This document shows, in pieces, positions 1-10,621 of a stretch of 64,000 nucleotides of DNA. The notes below the pieces were generated by a model, which had not been told where the DNA came from, ran no database searches, and worked only from the letters and a program-made list of their open reading frames with translations. This stretch comes from Boesenbergia rotunda (taxonomy: Eukaryota; Streptophyta; Magnoliopsida; Zingiberales; Zingiberaceae), in NCBI GenBank assembly GCA_024364735.1, contig JAGFNQ010005258.1:967965-1031964 (forward strand), read 5' to 3'. Position numbers and translations under genes: made by a program. Positions within the stretch are counted from its first letter, which is position 1; every line of letters starts with the position of its first letter.

Positions 1-957
1 GCTGGACCGGATTATAATGGGCAATCTCTTCTAGGATACAATAGATTCTCAAACAACAAAGTAGCAAATTCTTTGATTGTTTGTAGAGGAATGTAGAATG
101 GTTGTAGTTAGTTTAATCTTGGCCAAGAACACTTATTTATAGAGTTCTTAGGCTTAACAATTGTTGTTCCAACAATCACATTGGTTCACAAAGAGACACA
201 ACTCTTGGTTCACACAGAGACCCAACTCTTGGTTCACAAAGAGACGCAACTCTTGGTTCACAAAGAGACCACATTACAATGCAAACTAAATTCCAACAAC
301 TCCTAGTCCAGTTGGTATTGATGTCGATTTCTGGGGATTGTTGGTTTGCATTGTGATTGGATTCTTCTGAGAATAGCTAAATACTAAAGGATGTCATCAA
401 GTGAGGCATTTTTGAGGAGGTTTCTAGGTCTTGTTTATTAGCTGCTCTAGTATTTTTCTTCTCATTTCTCACCAAGTAAATATGCAAGCCACTTGTCCTA
501 TCTGACTAAATCAAATTTAGGGGTTCTGTGATCATGAAGTCATTCAATAATAATATTTGGGATTCCTCCTGTTGAGTGAAAAAGAGTCAGTAATCTCATT
601 GCTTATAGAGATTGCTTCTTCTTACAGTATGATATTGCTAGTAGTTGTTGATGCCTCAATGAGGGATGGACCAGGGCATGATTACTGAGTAGGACTAATT
701 CCTAGTGCATACTCGAGTTCAATGTAGGCAACACAAACATATCTAAGATTTATGGAAGACACCCTTCATCACATCTTATAACTAATTCCGAGGCTATGTC
801 GAAACCTCATTAGTTGTGGAAAACATCCATGTACACAACCAACCCTAGTGCAATGGCCCATTTGTATTTCTGTGCTGGTTCAGCGTGCCATGCAAATATT
901 CTATCCTTTTTTTATTGTTCATTTTTCTCATAGTTTATTTTACTGCATTTAGACTAG
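1..957. other. Intron or upstream DNA of the isomerase gene, probably with an LTR remnant
   Basis: No exon was recognised here. The first 300 bases read like the U3 part of a decayed LTR: a TATA-like stretch (TATTTATAG near 133), short inverted repeats built on AACAATTGTTGTT, and a 24-bp tandem repeat. The remainder up to the splice acceptor at 956-957 is AT-rich and has no recognisable coding potential. Because the isomerase exon that follows starts inside the protein, this stretch most likely belongs to an intron whose earlier exons lie left of the window. Confidence 0.45.
181..276. repeat. 24-bp tandem repeat, four copies
   Basis: Four head-to-tail copies begin at 181, 205, 229 and 253. 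Each starts TTGGTTCACA and continues with (A/C)GAGAC and CAACTC. The copies differ by only one or two bases and the last is incomplete. It lies in the putative LTR remnant. Confidence 0.85.
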
Positions 958-2364
958 GATGTTATCAGAGAAAGAACAGCTGGCACTACTTCTGGAGAAG
1001 CAATATCAAGCTGATGTTGGTGTTCTGGCATCTTTTTTCTTAAATTACGTGAAGCTTAGCCCAGGTGAAGCACTGTATATTGGTCCAAATGAACCTCATG
1101 CCTATATATCTGGTGAATGCATTGAATGCATGGCTGCATCAGACAATGTTGTGCGAGCAGGACTGACACCTAAGTACATAGATATACAAACACTCTGTTC
1201 AATGCTCACTTACAAACAGGTGTGTTAATTTCTAGTACATGACATCTAGTTATTGATATAGATGTTTCCTTGGTGCTTCCTCTCAGAAAAATATGTTTCC
1301 ACCAATGATTATGGCCAACAATAATCTTTAAGCATTCCTAGGAGAAGAATGGCCTTGTTTTTCCAATTATTTATTGTTGGCAACTATTGATAATGATTCA
1401 AGTTGTTTGCATTGATATTCTTAACCATTTTTAGAATATCACGGGTGGATCTGTTTAAGTATGAGGTTAGACTTTCACAGTATATATACTAAACGTTCCT
1501 TAGGTAATGATGCTTGGCGAACCTTTTTTGCAACCTGCTCTGTTTCTAGATACAAGTTGGAAGAATCAACATAATAATATATTTCTATTGAATGCCATTA
1601 ATGTTATAATTTTGGAGTAAATGTGAGGAAACACATGCATGCTGTTAGCTGTCTGAGCTGCTAATTTTGGCGGTGAGAGATGCTCATCTTCTTCAGTGTT
1701 TTTTTGACCTGCACTGTATCAGTCTGTTCAACCAATAATCTGAGGCCAAACAGCTACAGTTCAATTAATGGAGAGCGACTTGCTGAACCTGATTTTTGAC
1801 CCCATACAATCCTAAAAATCGGGTGCAAGCATGGTCTCCAGTTCCTTGCTCATTCTGGTTTTGAAAACACTGGTTCTCTCATTGGTGGTGAATATGGCCA
1901 ATCACCTTGGAATGTACTAGGGTTGTTTTTTGACTAATAAATTTAGAAAATCTCATGACTGAATAGCACTAAGGATGGGCAACTTTCCTCTTCTCCCTAA
2001 ATATTGTTTTGAACTATCGATTAACATGTGTAAACTTGTCCAGGGTTTTCCTGAAATTCTTCGAGGGATTTCGTTAAGCCCGTATGTTACACGGTATGCA
2101 CCACCTTTCGATGAGTTTGAAGTCGATCGTTGCATTCTTCCATCAAAAGAGTCCGTTCTTTTCTCTCCAGTAGCAGGACCATCAATTTTTATCATCCTGG
2201 CTGGAGAAGGCCACCTGCAGATGGGTTCTGTAATTGAGGAACGAGTCGCGGAGGGAGATGTGTATTTTGTGCCTGCTCACTGTCAGATTAGTTTTAGTGC
2301 TTCCGCCGACAAGCCTATTCATCTGTATCGTTCAGGAGTGAACAACAGGATGCTGCAAGACTAA
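958..2364 (+). CDS. PMI: Mannose-6-phosphate isomerase, last two coding exons (partial)
   Basis: Phosphomannose isomerase interconverts mannose-6-phosphate and fructose-6-phosphate, feeding GDP-mannose and ascorbate synthesis in the cytosol. Two exons are visible: 958-1219 (acceptor AG at 956-957, donor GT at 1220) and 2044-2364 (acceptor CAG at 2041-2043, stop TAA at 2362-2364). Joined at the codon boundary they give about 194 residues. Family hallmarks are clear: KLSPGEALYIGPNEPHAYISG (cupin metal and substrate region, with the HAY histidine), CIECMAASDNVVRAGLTPK and the C-terminal GDVYFVPAH cupin strand. The region 1220-2043 is the intron. The N-terminal half, including the first zinc ligands, lies left of the window. 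No break is seen in the two exons, so this is probably a live gene. Symbol assigned by family only; PMI1 and PMI2 cannot be told apart here. Confidence 0.93.
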
Positions 2365-5261
2365 AAGTTATGAGATCCGTTTCAATTTCAGTAAATATAT
2401 AGATGTTCAAATTTCAATCGATGTGTGGCAGACAATAAAGAAATTGGTAGTTGCTGAACTTGCGTTGATATAAGAAATTAACACAAACAAACAAGGAAGA
2501 AGACGAGTAGCATGACCTGTAAGTGTTGACATAACAAAGTTCGATATATTTGAATTAGAGACCCGTGCCATTTTCCTTTGATTACCAACTTAGAAGGTTG
2601 CGAAAGTAAACCTTTGCAACTCATCGAGTGTCCTTATTCATCCCAACCTCCTGACTCAGAGTTACTTCTTCAACTTTACACCTTAATAAATCTCACAATC
2701 ATCGTCTCCCTTACCGAGCCAAGCAGGCACTGACAAGGAATTCTACTAGTGGAAGCAATTCTTACAGATTTTGATGATCACAACTTTCTTATGAAAGGTA
2801 ATCAAAAGTCTTGCATTTTTCAAGTTGAACTAACAAAAGCCTCAACTAGTTTTTTTCCCCCAGCATAATGGCTAACATCTCCAGAAACAGTGCAACAGGT
2901 GTGCGAGTCCTATCACCAGGACTTTTGGAAGAAGATCTTCAACATACAGACTGCCATTTTTCACCTGCTATCGTCATGAAAAGAAAGCCTATCAGAGGCA
3001 TGACTTTGAATCCGTTGTTCGTGTTAGATGTCTTGAATGAGATGTTTTGTCTTGTACCTTTACTCAGTGGTCAATTTGATGGCCCTGGAAAATACCTAAA
3101 TCAGTTGCTTCCTAATCCTCAGAAACTAAGTTGACTTGGGAGCAAGACCAACGAAAGAAATCAGATAAAAACACGGGGGCTATAGTTATGCCTTTCTACT
3201 CGTTTATATTCCAGGAAAAATCCACAGATATACTAAATCATGAAAAATTAGACAAATAAAAATTTTATTAACCGTGAAGCTCCAAATATTTTTTATACAA
3301 ACTTTACTTTTCCTCTGGAGCAATGATAAAATGTTTTCTCCAATGACTACTAAAACGACAGCGCCTCGAAAGGATAAAACCCATTCCCCACCAATCAGTG
3401 GGACACGAAAGTCTATGAGATCTATAACTGCTAGATGAGCGATTCTTCCCTTTTGCCACTGTGGTCTTCGAAAAAGAGATAATAGATCCAAATTGAAGCC
3501 GAAACCACCTCTAGGACATTAAAGTTTTAATTTAATTTTTTAATATAATTTTTAATATATATCACAACATAGACATACAATTTATTATTTTTTCACAATT
3601 AAAAATATCTTTTTATATATTTCAAATCTCATTATTAATTAATTATTAATTCCACTCACATGATTAATTTAAAAAAAAATTTAAACTTTCATTGCGACAC
3701 TTAAATTAAAAATCTTAAATTTCATGTTCATGATGATTTTTTTTTTGAAATTTTTTAATTTCACAAACCTCTTATCAAACTTGGCATCGGAGTTGCTCTG
3801 AATTCTTCGTATCCTCCTGTCTCCTGATAAGGTTGCTGAGTTGTTTCAAACTCCAAAATTATTTGTAGGTAATATATTATATTAGTTATTACTCCAAGCC
3901 AAGGATCCAATACGAGTAGTTCTCTAACAAATTGAGTCAACATGACATCAGCTCAGGTGTCCTTATGAATTGGTGTAATATAGATATTTATTTTAATAAA
4001 TTTTAAAATTAATTTTCAACAAATATAAAATATTTTATTAAATATCTGACTTCCCATAAAAAAAATTATAAAATACTTTTATAATTTATTTATTTATATT
4101 TTATCACGAGACTGACATAATATTATTATTATTATTTCGATAAATTGAGTTAGTTCCCAATTGAGTGACATGATAAAATGATCCATTTTAAGTGAAAGTT
4201 GGGTGATTCCCAATAGTCACTAATTGTAGATGGCTGGATGAATAGCTGCTATTGGAGATAGGTGGGAATCTCCCTAGCAGCCTAGACATTCAGTACTAGT
4301 TGGCCTAGCTATACGGTACTAATTGAAGCTACGCGAAGGTGGCCTCTCCCAAGGAGTTTAGTCTCTTCACGCGTCTACTTGACACTGGATGCATGATTTG
4401 ATAGAACGGTTAGTATTCATTTTCTGCATTATATTATTGTTATTATATTTTTGTGCATGCTATCTCCAGTACTGTTTGATTTTCTATTATGATCACCAAT
4501 AGCATGTGGGGCATTCAAGATGACCCATCGGAAGGAAGATAAACTTCACTTCAAAACTCAAGACAAAGTTAATTGCTGTCTAAATCCTTCCAACTCGACA
4601 AGACTGGAGAAAGTCTAGTTTTAAGAGTTCAAGTTCACATTTCATGGTTGGACCTAAAACTGAAATGGAACCTCAAAAGCTTATCTCAATAATAGAAAAT
4701 GCTCATAAAATTTGTTTGCAAGTGCATATTAATTATGTCAATGTCTATGACATTGTTTTTGTCATCTGATATTCATTGTCAAGATATTTACAATCGTCTT
4801 CTTCCACGTACCAACCCTAATTTCATGTCCATCAATCAGAGAGAGAGATATACCTTCCACGAACAATGCTGATAAAGTAGTTTGGAACTATTATTTTTTC
4901 CTTTTCATTAGTGGTTTTTAATCCAATTAGAGGAATCGGTTTGCTTTTTGTTTGAACGTGCACTGTTGCTTACTGGAGCATCAGAACAACCATCACACTC
5001 GGATTTGATGGTACCATCACAAAAATCCAGCATCAATCCAATTGCACCATCTCTTCCCACTCGATGAATCACACTTCCAAATTTCTTAATCAACCTCGAG
5101 CTATGGCGAACATATTATTTTTTAAAAATATATATCATATATGATGCACCATCTCTCTTCCCTTATGAACATGTTCATAACAATTACAGATGATTCGCAA
5201 GGTTGCACTAATTTTACCTATCAATCCAAGTTATACTGATCGGGAATGGTCTTCTACCTAA
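2365..5261. other. Intergenic DNA with AT-rich MITE-like stretches
   Basis: This holds the isomerase 3' untranslated region and then AT-rich sequence. No exon can be supported. From about 3495 to 3800 there is a very AT-rich block whose right edge resembles the ends of plant PIF/Harbinger-type miniature elements, but I could not pair its termini. Short open frames here (for example 2868-3134) have no recognisable domains. Confidence 0.5.
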
Positions 5262-6230
5262 CTAGTATTTCATGTAGCCTCTCAGCATGCCATAGAGTTC
5301 ATCCATACCGTTATTCTCGTCGCAATTACTGGAGTACTTGTTGAAGGCCGGATCAAAGCTAACATCGTCCGGCGTCGTTATGGCGGTGGCTTCCATTGGA
5401 GGAGGATCGAATCCCGCGAGCTCCTGATCGTTCGAGGAGGATTGGGGCATGTGAGGGACGAAGACTCGGGATCGCAATTGTCGGTGGGTAATTGGGCAAA
5501 TTCTTGACGATGTAAAAACTGAGGGTGCTGTGGGAACAAGGGAGTGGCGGCGGCGGCGGCGGCGGCGATGGTGGGACTGGAAGCGGAGGCCTCGTCGAGC
5601 AACCGCGGCATCCAGTAGCAGCGGACGGCGTCACGGAAGACGCTGCTGTTGGCATCGACCCGCAGCTGGCGCGCTTGCTTCTGCACCCGCGTCCGCCAGT
5701 AGTTCTTGATCTCGTTGTCGGTTCGCCCTGGTAAATACTGTGCGATCCGAGACCATCTGCATGCGTAACAGATAAAAGAGGGATTGAGATTTTGCTTTTC
5801 TTTTCCTTAATTAATTTGGCTCATAATGGGGATCATATCTAGCTTCCTAGTATTAATTTGCATATATCTACCACCTGTTGCCCCACTTGGAGTGGAGTTC
5901 GAGGATCAAGAGCTGCTCCTCGGAGGAGAGATTGCCGCGCTTTATGTCCGGCTTCAGATAATTCAACCACCGGAGACGGCAGCTCTTGCCGGTTCTCTTC
6001 AACCCTGCACACACACATCAAACGATTTAGATCAGGAAAACTATAATTAATTAGACCGAGGAGGTTCGGGCGAGGAGTTAACCTGAGGACCTAGCGAGGA
6101 GGTTCCAGCGACCTTCGCCGTGGCAGGCAATATAGTGGATGAGGAGAGTATCTTCCTCTAGAGTCCAGGGACCTCGCCGTAGCTCCATCTCCTGATATTT
6201 GATGGACGATGAACTACTTTTATCAGACAT
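5262..6230 (-). CDS. R2R3-MYB transcription factor with probable 3' frameshift
   Basis: This is a sequence-specific nuclear transcription factor. Exons (minus strand): 6230-6083, 6004-5875, and 5756 onward, all with GT/AG borders. The ATG at 6230 gives MSDKSSS; an inner ATG at 6188 (residue 15) is an alternative. R2 has Trp22, Trp42 and Trp62; R3 has Trp94 and Trp113 with LPGRTDNEIKNYW. After the domain come TRVQKQARQL, VDANSSVFRDAVRCYWMPRL and a seven-Ala run. These identify the MYB2/62/78/108/112/116 type, known for stress, phosphate, senescence and anther roles. The R3 frame stops at 5378-5380 (218 residues), but another frame continues 5477-5262 with a family-like acidic tail (DDVSFDP, CDENNGMDELYGML). 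Losing one base between about 5470 and 5400 would explain this: a mutation, an allele or a sequence error. The two-intron layout is typical of the family. Confidence 0.9.
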
Positions 6231-6250
6231 TGCTACCTGCTACTGGTAGA

Positions 6251-6256
6251 TATATA
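6251..6256 (-). promoter_or_regulatory. Possible TATA box of the MYB gene
   Basis: On the minus strand CTATATATCT lies about 20 bases upstream of the first ATG (6230). If it is the real TATA element, the transcript would start very near or beyond that ATG, which would favour the inner ATG at 6188. Otherwise the true core promoter lies further upstream. Confidence 0.35.
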
Positions 6257-6799
6257 GCTAAAAGGCACTCTAACTCTATGTTTCCGTAGTGAATGGGAGA
6301 CAGATAGAGCAATAGGGAGAAGACTGAGTTTGCAATTAAGTTACGGGAGAGGCAGAATAGATGGCCACTCTGGTGCTCGTCTAATTATCTACTGGACTGG
6401 GGATCGGCCTGGAAAGAGAGGCCTGACCTACTGTTTGGCATGCAATTGCGCAGGAATTTTTTGGAGTCTGGTTCAAATTTGGAGTTTGCAGAGCTGGGAA
6501 AAGATGTGAGGGGCAGGGTCAAGCCGGGTGTCGAGGAAGAATTGGGCCATTCTCTTTTATTTTATTTTTTTTGGATTTAATTTGTTTAATGGTATTATAG
6601 GCAATTTTCTTCTTTTTGTAAGTATATTTGTCATTTAGACGTTGAACTTTCTTAATTATTTTATTTGTTATAAATTTAGATAGAACTGAGAAGAAATAAT
6701 AATGGTTAGTTATTCTATATCTATTTCATTTATCAACGTGGTTAGATATGCTTGGGCTCACATAAGTCAAATAGAATAATTGGACAGATAGATCATGAA

Positions 6800-7060
6800 T
6801 TCTGCAAGTTAGTTAGATGGGCTTAACAAGATGATTGATTGGGTAAAGTAGGCCAAACCAATCAATTAGGTCAGATAAGTAAAGCTGAGAAAATTCGGTT
6901 GGTTAAATTAAGAGAATCATGTCTAACCAAGTTGATTAAGCCAAATCAATTGGTTGGGTCTAGCAGATTGGAAATTGTTAAATCAAGTAAATTGAGCAAG
7001 TTAATATCAGTTAGACTGAGTCAAGAGTTGACTAAGCAGAGCAGACCAAGTAAGTCGAAT
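6800..7060. repeat. Degenerate simple-repeat tract
   Basis: A run of imperfect words such as AAGTTGATTAAG, TTGGTTGGGT and AAGTAAATTGAGCAAG recurs with no strict period. The open frame through it (6839-7141, plus) is Lys/Ser/Leu-rich and is read as a by-product of the repeat, not a gene. Confidence 0.5.
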
Positions 7061-7141
7061 ATGTTGTCGAAAGTATTTATCGGTCCAAATGAGAATATCA
7101 TATCTAGGGATTGCAAAAGAAAAGTTCCATTCATCTTCTGA

Positions 7142-8042
7142 TGAATATAAAAATATGGCTGTCAAATAAATATTATTCAAACATAATAAAAAGTATAATC
7201 AATTATAGGCTTTACATAATGCTTAAAAGTTGAAAAAATCATTGTTAATCAATCAATAAATTCTCCATGGACCATGTAAATATTCTAGATTTTATAGTGG
7301 AAATATCTACTGAATTAAATTACGAAGAAAAAAAAAACGAACTAGAGATTGTTATGGATTTATATTGGCCCAGTAAGTGGTCCAGGCCCAATATGAAAAT
7401 AGTGAATCAGTGAGTCTGTGAAAAGAATCGAAGGTGACGAACGGTGAATGAGGCGGCGACATTGCCAAGTGAAGAGAGGGCTACTACCGGCCGCGGCTGC
7501 TTCCGGTTATCTATGCGGCGTCCGTTTCCGGCAGACGGAAGGTTAATGTCTTCTTCTCTATCTCCTGTTGAAATTATTACACGAGGTAAATTTTTTTTTT
7601 TTTTCATCTGGTAAATTATTCCTGTCCAGTCAACCTACGAGCGATTCTTGTACGATTGCTTGAATTATTGCAAATCATCCTATGTCGGCCATCAAATTAT
7701 TAGGATAAATGCGCTCTAGGGTTAATAATGAACACTTGTTGATTTTCGACTGTGCTTTGAGGTTTAAATAGGCGAAATTATTATTAGGGTAATTGTGATG
7801 AGAAATAATGAATACATGACCTGGTGAAAGGATAGTTGAATGAGACATAAAACAAAGTGATAAGAACATATTGGTTTATGTTGTCTTTGTTTAAGGACCC
7901 AACTTGTGTGCAGAAAAATATGTAGCTCTTACGTGTTCCTTCTGTGACATGCATGGGTTGTGGGGAACAAACATCTCTTGGGCTGGATTTGGAGCAATGT
8001 ATGTAGTCATAGACATCGTAAAGCCAAGAGACGAAAGACGAG
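7142..8042. other. Intergenic DNA and bHLH 3' untranslated region
   Basis: No supported gene. A GC-rich patch at 7425-7560 contains a 32-codon plus-strand frame (ATG at 7449) and could be the 5' exon of an unseen transcript, but nothing supports a continuation. The region from about 7700 to 8042 is expected to hold the bHLH 3' untranslated region on the minus strand. Confidence 0.4.
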
Positions 8043-10621
8043 TCAAAAGGGCACTGATGAGTGGAAGCTAGTGCAATCTCCATGCCCTTCCATCACCTTC
8101 AGTTTCTCTGGCTCTCGTGCCCCATCGGCTTTTTCTACCTGCAAAGATGACAACAAATTAACATGATAGCTTTAATTATTGACCCCTGTCATTTTCTAGA
8201 AAGCGTAGATAGGCGAGTCACTGCAAAATATACATGTGCACAGATAAGATTCATATTTTCATAACAAATATTGGGTGCTTTTCTTTGTTACTGTATTTGG
8301 CTTTATGGTTTGTTGTATATCCCATTTTTTAACTTTCTGTAATTATTGACCCCTCTTGATTGAAACTGGCGCTTATAATTCTCTGTGCTCATGTCTAGTA
8401 ACTTTCATCCTAGCTTTACATTATCTGCCTACTAAGTGATGATTCTCTCGTTGTTTTACGTTGATGTTTAAGCATTCTTAGCAGTATTCATGTAATGCTG
8501 ATGTGGACAGATAAATGTGCAATATGATTATTTGAATATCAAAATAATCTTCTACTTTTTCCACTGAAACTGGGGCTAAACTAGTCCTAATTTGGATTCG
8601 GCATAAGCTTTCAGGTATTAAGTGGTATAATTGTTCATACTTTCCTAATTCATCTATATCTTTTAATAATGTCTATTGAATCTGGATTATATCCATTTCA
8701 TCATAATAATTTCTGCGTGTTGTGGAAAATCCATAAGTTATATTGAGAACTACATTGGCCTTCTTATCTCTTACACAGGTTTCGTGGGGCCATGAAGGAA
8801 TCTACATCAGGTGTCTGATAGTCAGAAAAAAACATGGCGGATAATCTAATCACAAATTTTAAGACCTGCTGCATTATTCAGTACATTTCTAAAAATATAA
8901 ATACATCACTTTAATTTATGAGGTTGTTAAAAGTGAACATAGGATTCTGTATCAGGTTGAAAACTGGCAATAAATCATAGTCCTGTACAAACTACTGGAC
9001 TTATTAGCTTTTTTTTTTTTGTCGATCATCTTAAATGAACAATCTTTTTGCTACTCTTTTGCTCTGGGAAGCACAAGTACAAGGAATGGACCATTTTCCT
9101 CTGCCTCACACATCCAATTTTCACATTAAGATGTTGTTGTAAACATTTAGTTCTGAAGGACGTCTCACCTGTACTGTCGAAAGGGATCCAGCGCCTATGC
9201 TGTAGTCTTGAACATAGCTAGCGGATGAGAGTTCCATTGAGAGAAACTGCATCAGGTACCACAATTAATCATTGAGATCATAAATTTTTAAACCATACTA
9301 TATAAGTCACCCCTGCTACTTTGTCTTATGTCATCACATGGATGGTGTCTATCCATGTGCCATAAATTGAACTCGACATTGTTCCCCTGTTATTCTTTTT
9401 TCTGTAATATGCCTTTGTTTCCCTTGGGACTATGTGCGCAAAGGTCATGGGTTAGTTGGGTTCCCATGCATTTGGTTCATGTTCAAGCATATTCTGAATG
9501 ACCTAGCGAACTTTAAAGCGTAAGGTTCTTAACAGTTTAAGTTTTATATAGAAATGATCACCTGTTCATCCTATCAGTTATTTTGAAAAAATTAATACTT
9601 GTTTGAACAAGTGAAGTGATACCTCAACTTGGTTTTGCAGCGATTGCACATAACTGATTATCTCATCCAGCATCCTTGTCATACCCATTGTCTGCAATGG
9701 CTTAGAAGTCAGACTAAAGGAAACTTTTAAGTGTACCATTGGTTTAAAAATTGCTTTGATCTATTACCTTGTTACATCCTGGAACATGATCTTGTAAACG
9801 CTTCATTCTTTCATTTATCTTCTTTCTTCTCTCCTGAACAGTGCGTGCTTATTAGAATTGAAATATTGTATGTTAATGAAGAGGTTATTTCTATGTTTTA
9901 TGAAAATATAATTTTTTAATTTGCCACATATATATATATATTTATATACACAAGTACTACAATCCTACCACATAAGCTATCAAGGGACTGAATTTTAGTG
10001 CATGCAAACTACTTGCCTACCCTCTCAGCTAGGCTATGGCTGTCAGTGGCTTGGCCTCTTCTTGCCCTCACATGAACCACCTCCTTTTGTTTGTTCTTTT
10101 CGTTTGAATTTCTTTTGTGTCTCTTCCCACTCGCTGATCCCTGAAGATAAAAGAGAAATTGGTAAGTAATTAAAAAAACACCTTCAGAAGCTTTCTCATC
10201 TAAGTTTGAATTATAACCCTATTGCACATACATTCTTCTTAGCCTTAATCTCAGCCAATCCAGCTTCCGAGAAAAGCTCTGATCCAAGCTCAGAATTGGT
10301 ATCTGGTGCCACCATTGGCTTCCTTTTCCGGTCTTCATTGATATGTTCTCCAATTGAGCCTGGGACAGGCTGCTGCTTTAAAATGGGCTTTTGACATTCA
10401 ACTGGTGGCAAGAAGCTCGCAGAGTTATCAATAACTGGCACTGCACACTCCTGGTGAGGCAAGTAATAATTATTGGAGTAATCCATCAACCCTATGCACT
10501 GATTCTGCGTTACAGAGCCAGGGAACTCTGCAACTTGGCTCATCAGCTCAAAATTTTGTTCCCATTCCATGAAAGGAAAGGAATGCCTAAGGTAGTTGAA
10601 TTCCTGAAGAGACTCTCCCAT
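8043..10621 (-). CDS. bHLH transcription factor, six coding exons
   Basis: A basic helix-loop-helix factor that should bind E-box/G-box DNA as a dimer in the nucleus. Exons (minus strand): 10621-10232, 10140-10021, 9833-9768, 9691-9623, 9246-9169 and 8138-8043. All have GT/AG borders and every junction falls between codons. The product is 272 residues. Exon 1 is a poorly conserved N-terminus. A basic nuclear-signal-like segment (KRHKRN) precedes HVRARRGQATDSHSLAER. The DNA-contact residues His165, Glu169 and Arg173 are present, followed by KKINERMKRLQDHVPGCNK, a loop, and MLDEIISYVQSLQNQVEFLS. This layout and motif set match plant subfamily XII (BEE/CIB/bHLH137 types, many in brassinosteroid and light growth responses). 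The tail EKADGAREPEKL ... CTSFHSS resembles short BEE-like C-termini. The start is the first Met of an uninterrupted exon. No damage is seen. Confidence 0.9.
8775..8814 (-). other. Possible cassette exon within the last bHLH intron
   Basis: Between bHLH exons 5 and 6, the minus strand shows an acceptor (ACTATCAG, AG at 8815-8816), a 40-base open stretch reading TPDVDSFMAPRNL, and a good donor (GTAAGAG from 8774). Skipping it keeps the reading frame, while including it shifts the last exon and ends the protein soon after. It may be a regulated or cryptic exon, or chance. Confidence 0.3.

Noticed and set aside
2868..3134. 88-codon plus-strand frame after the isomerase gene
   Set aside because: No recognisable domain, no clear splice or promoter context, and poor coding character. 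It may be untranslated or transposon-derived DNA.
5525..5734. Plus-strand frame with a glycine run
   Set aside because: It is the antisense of the alanine run and linker in the third MYB exon.
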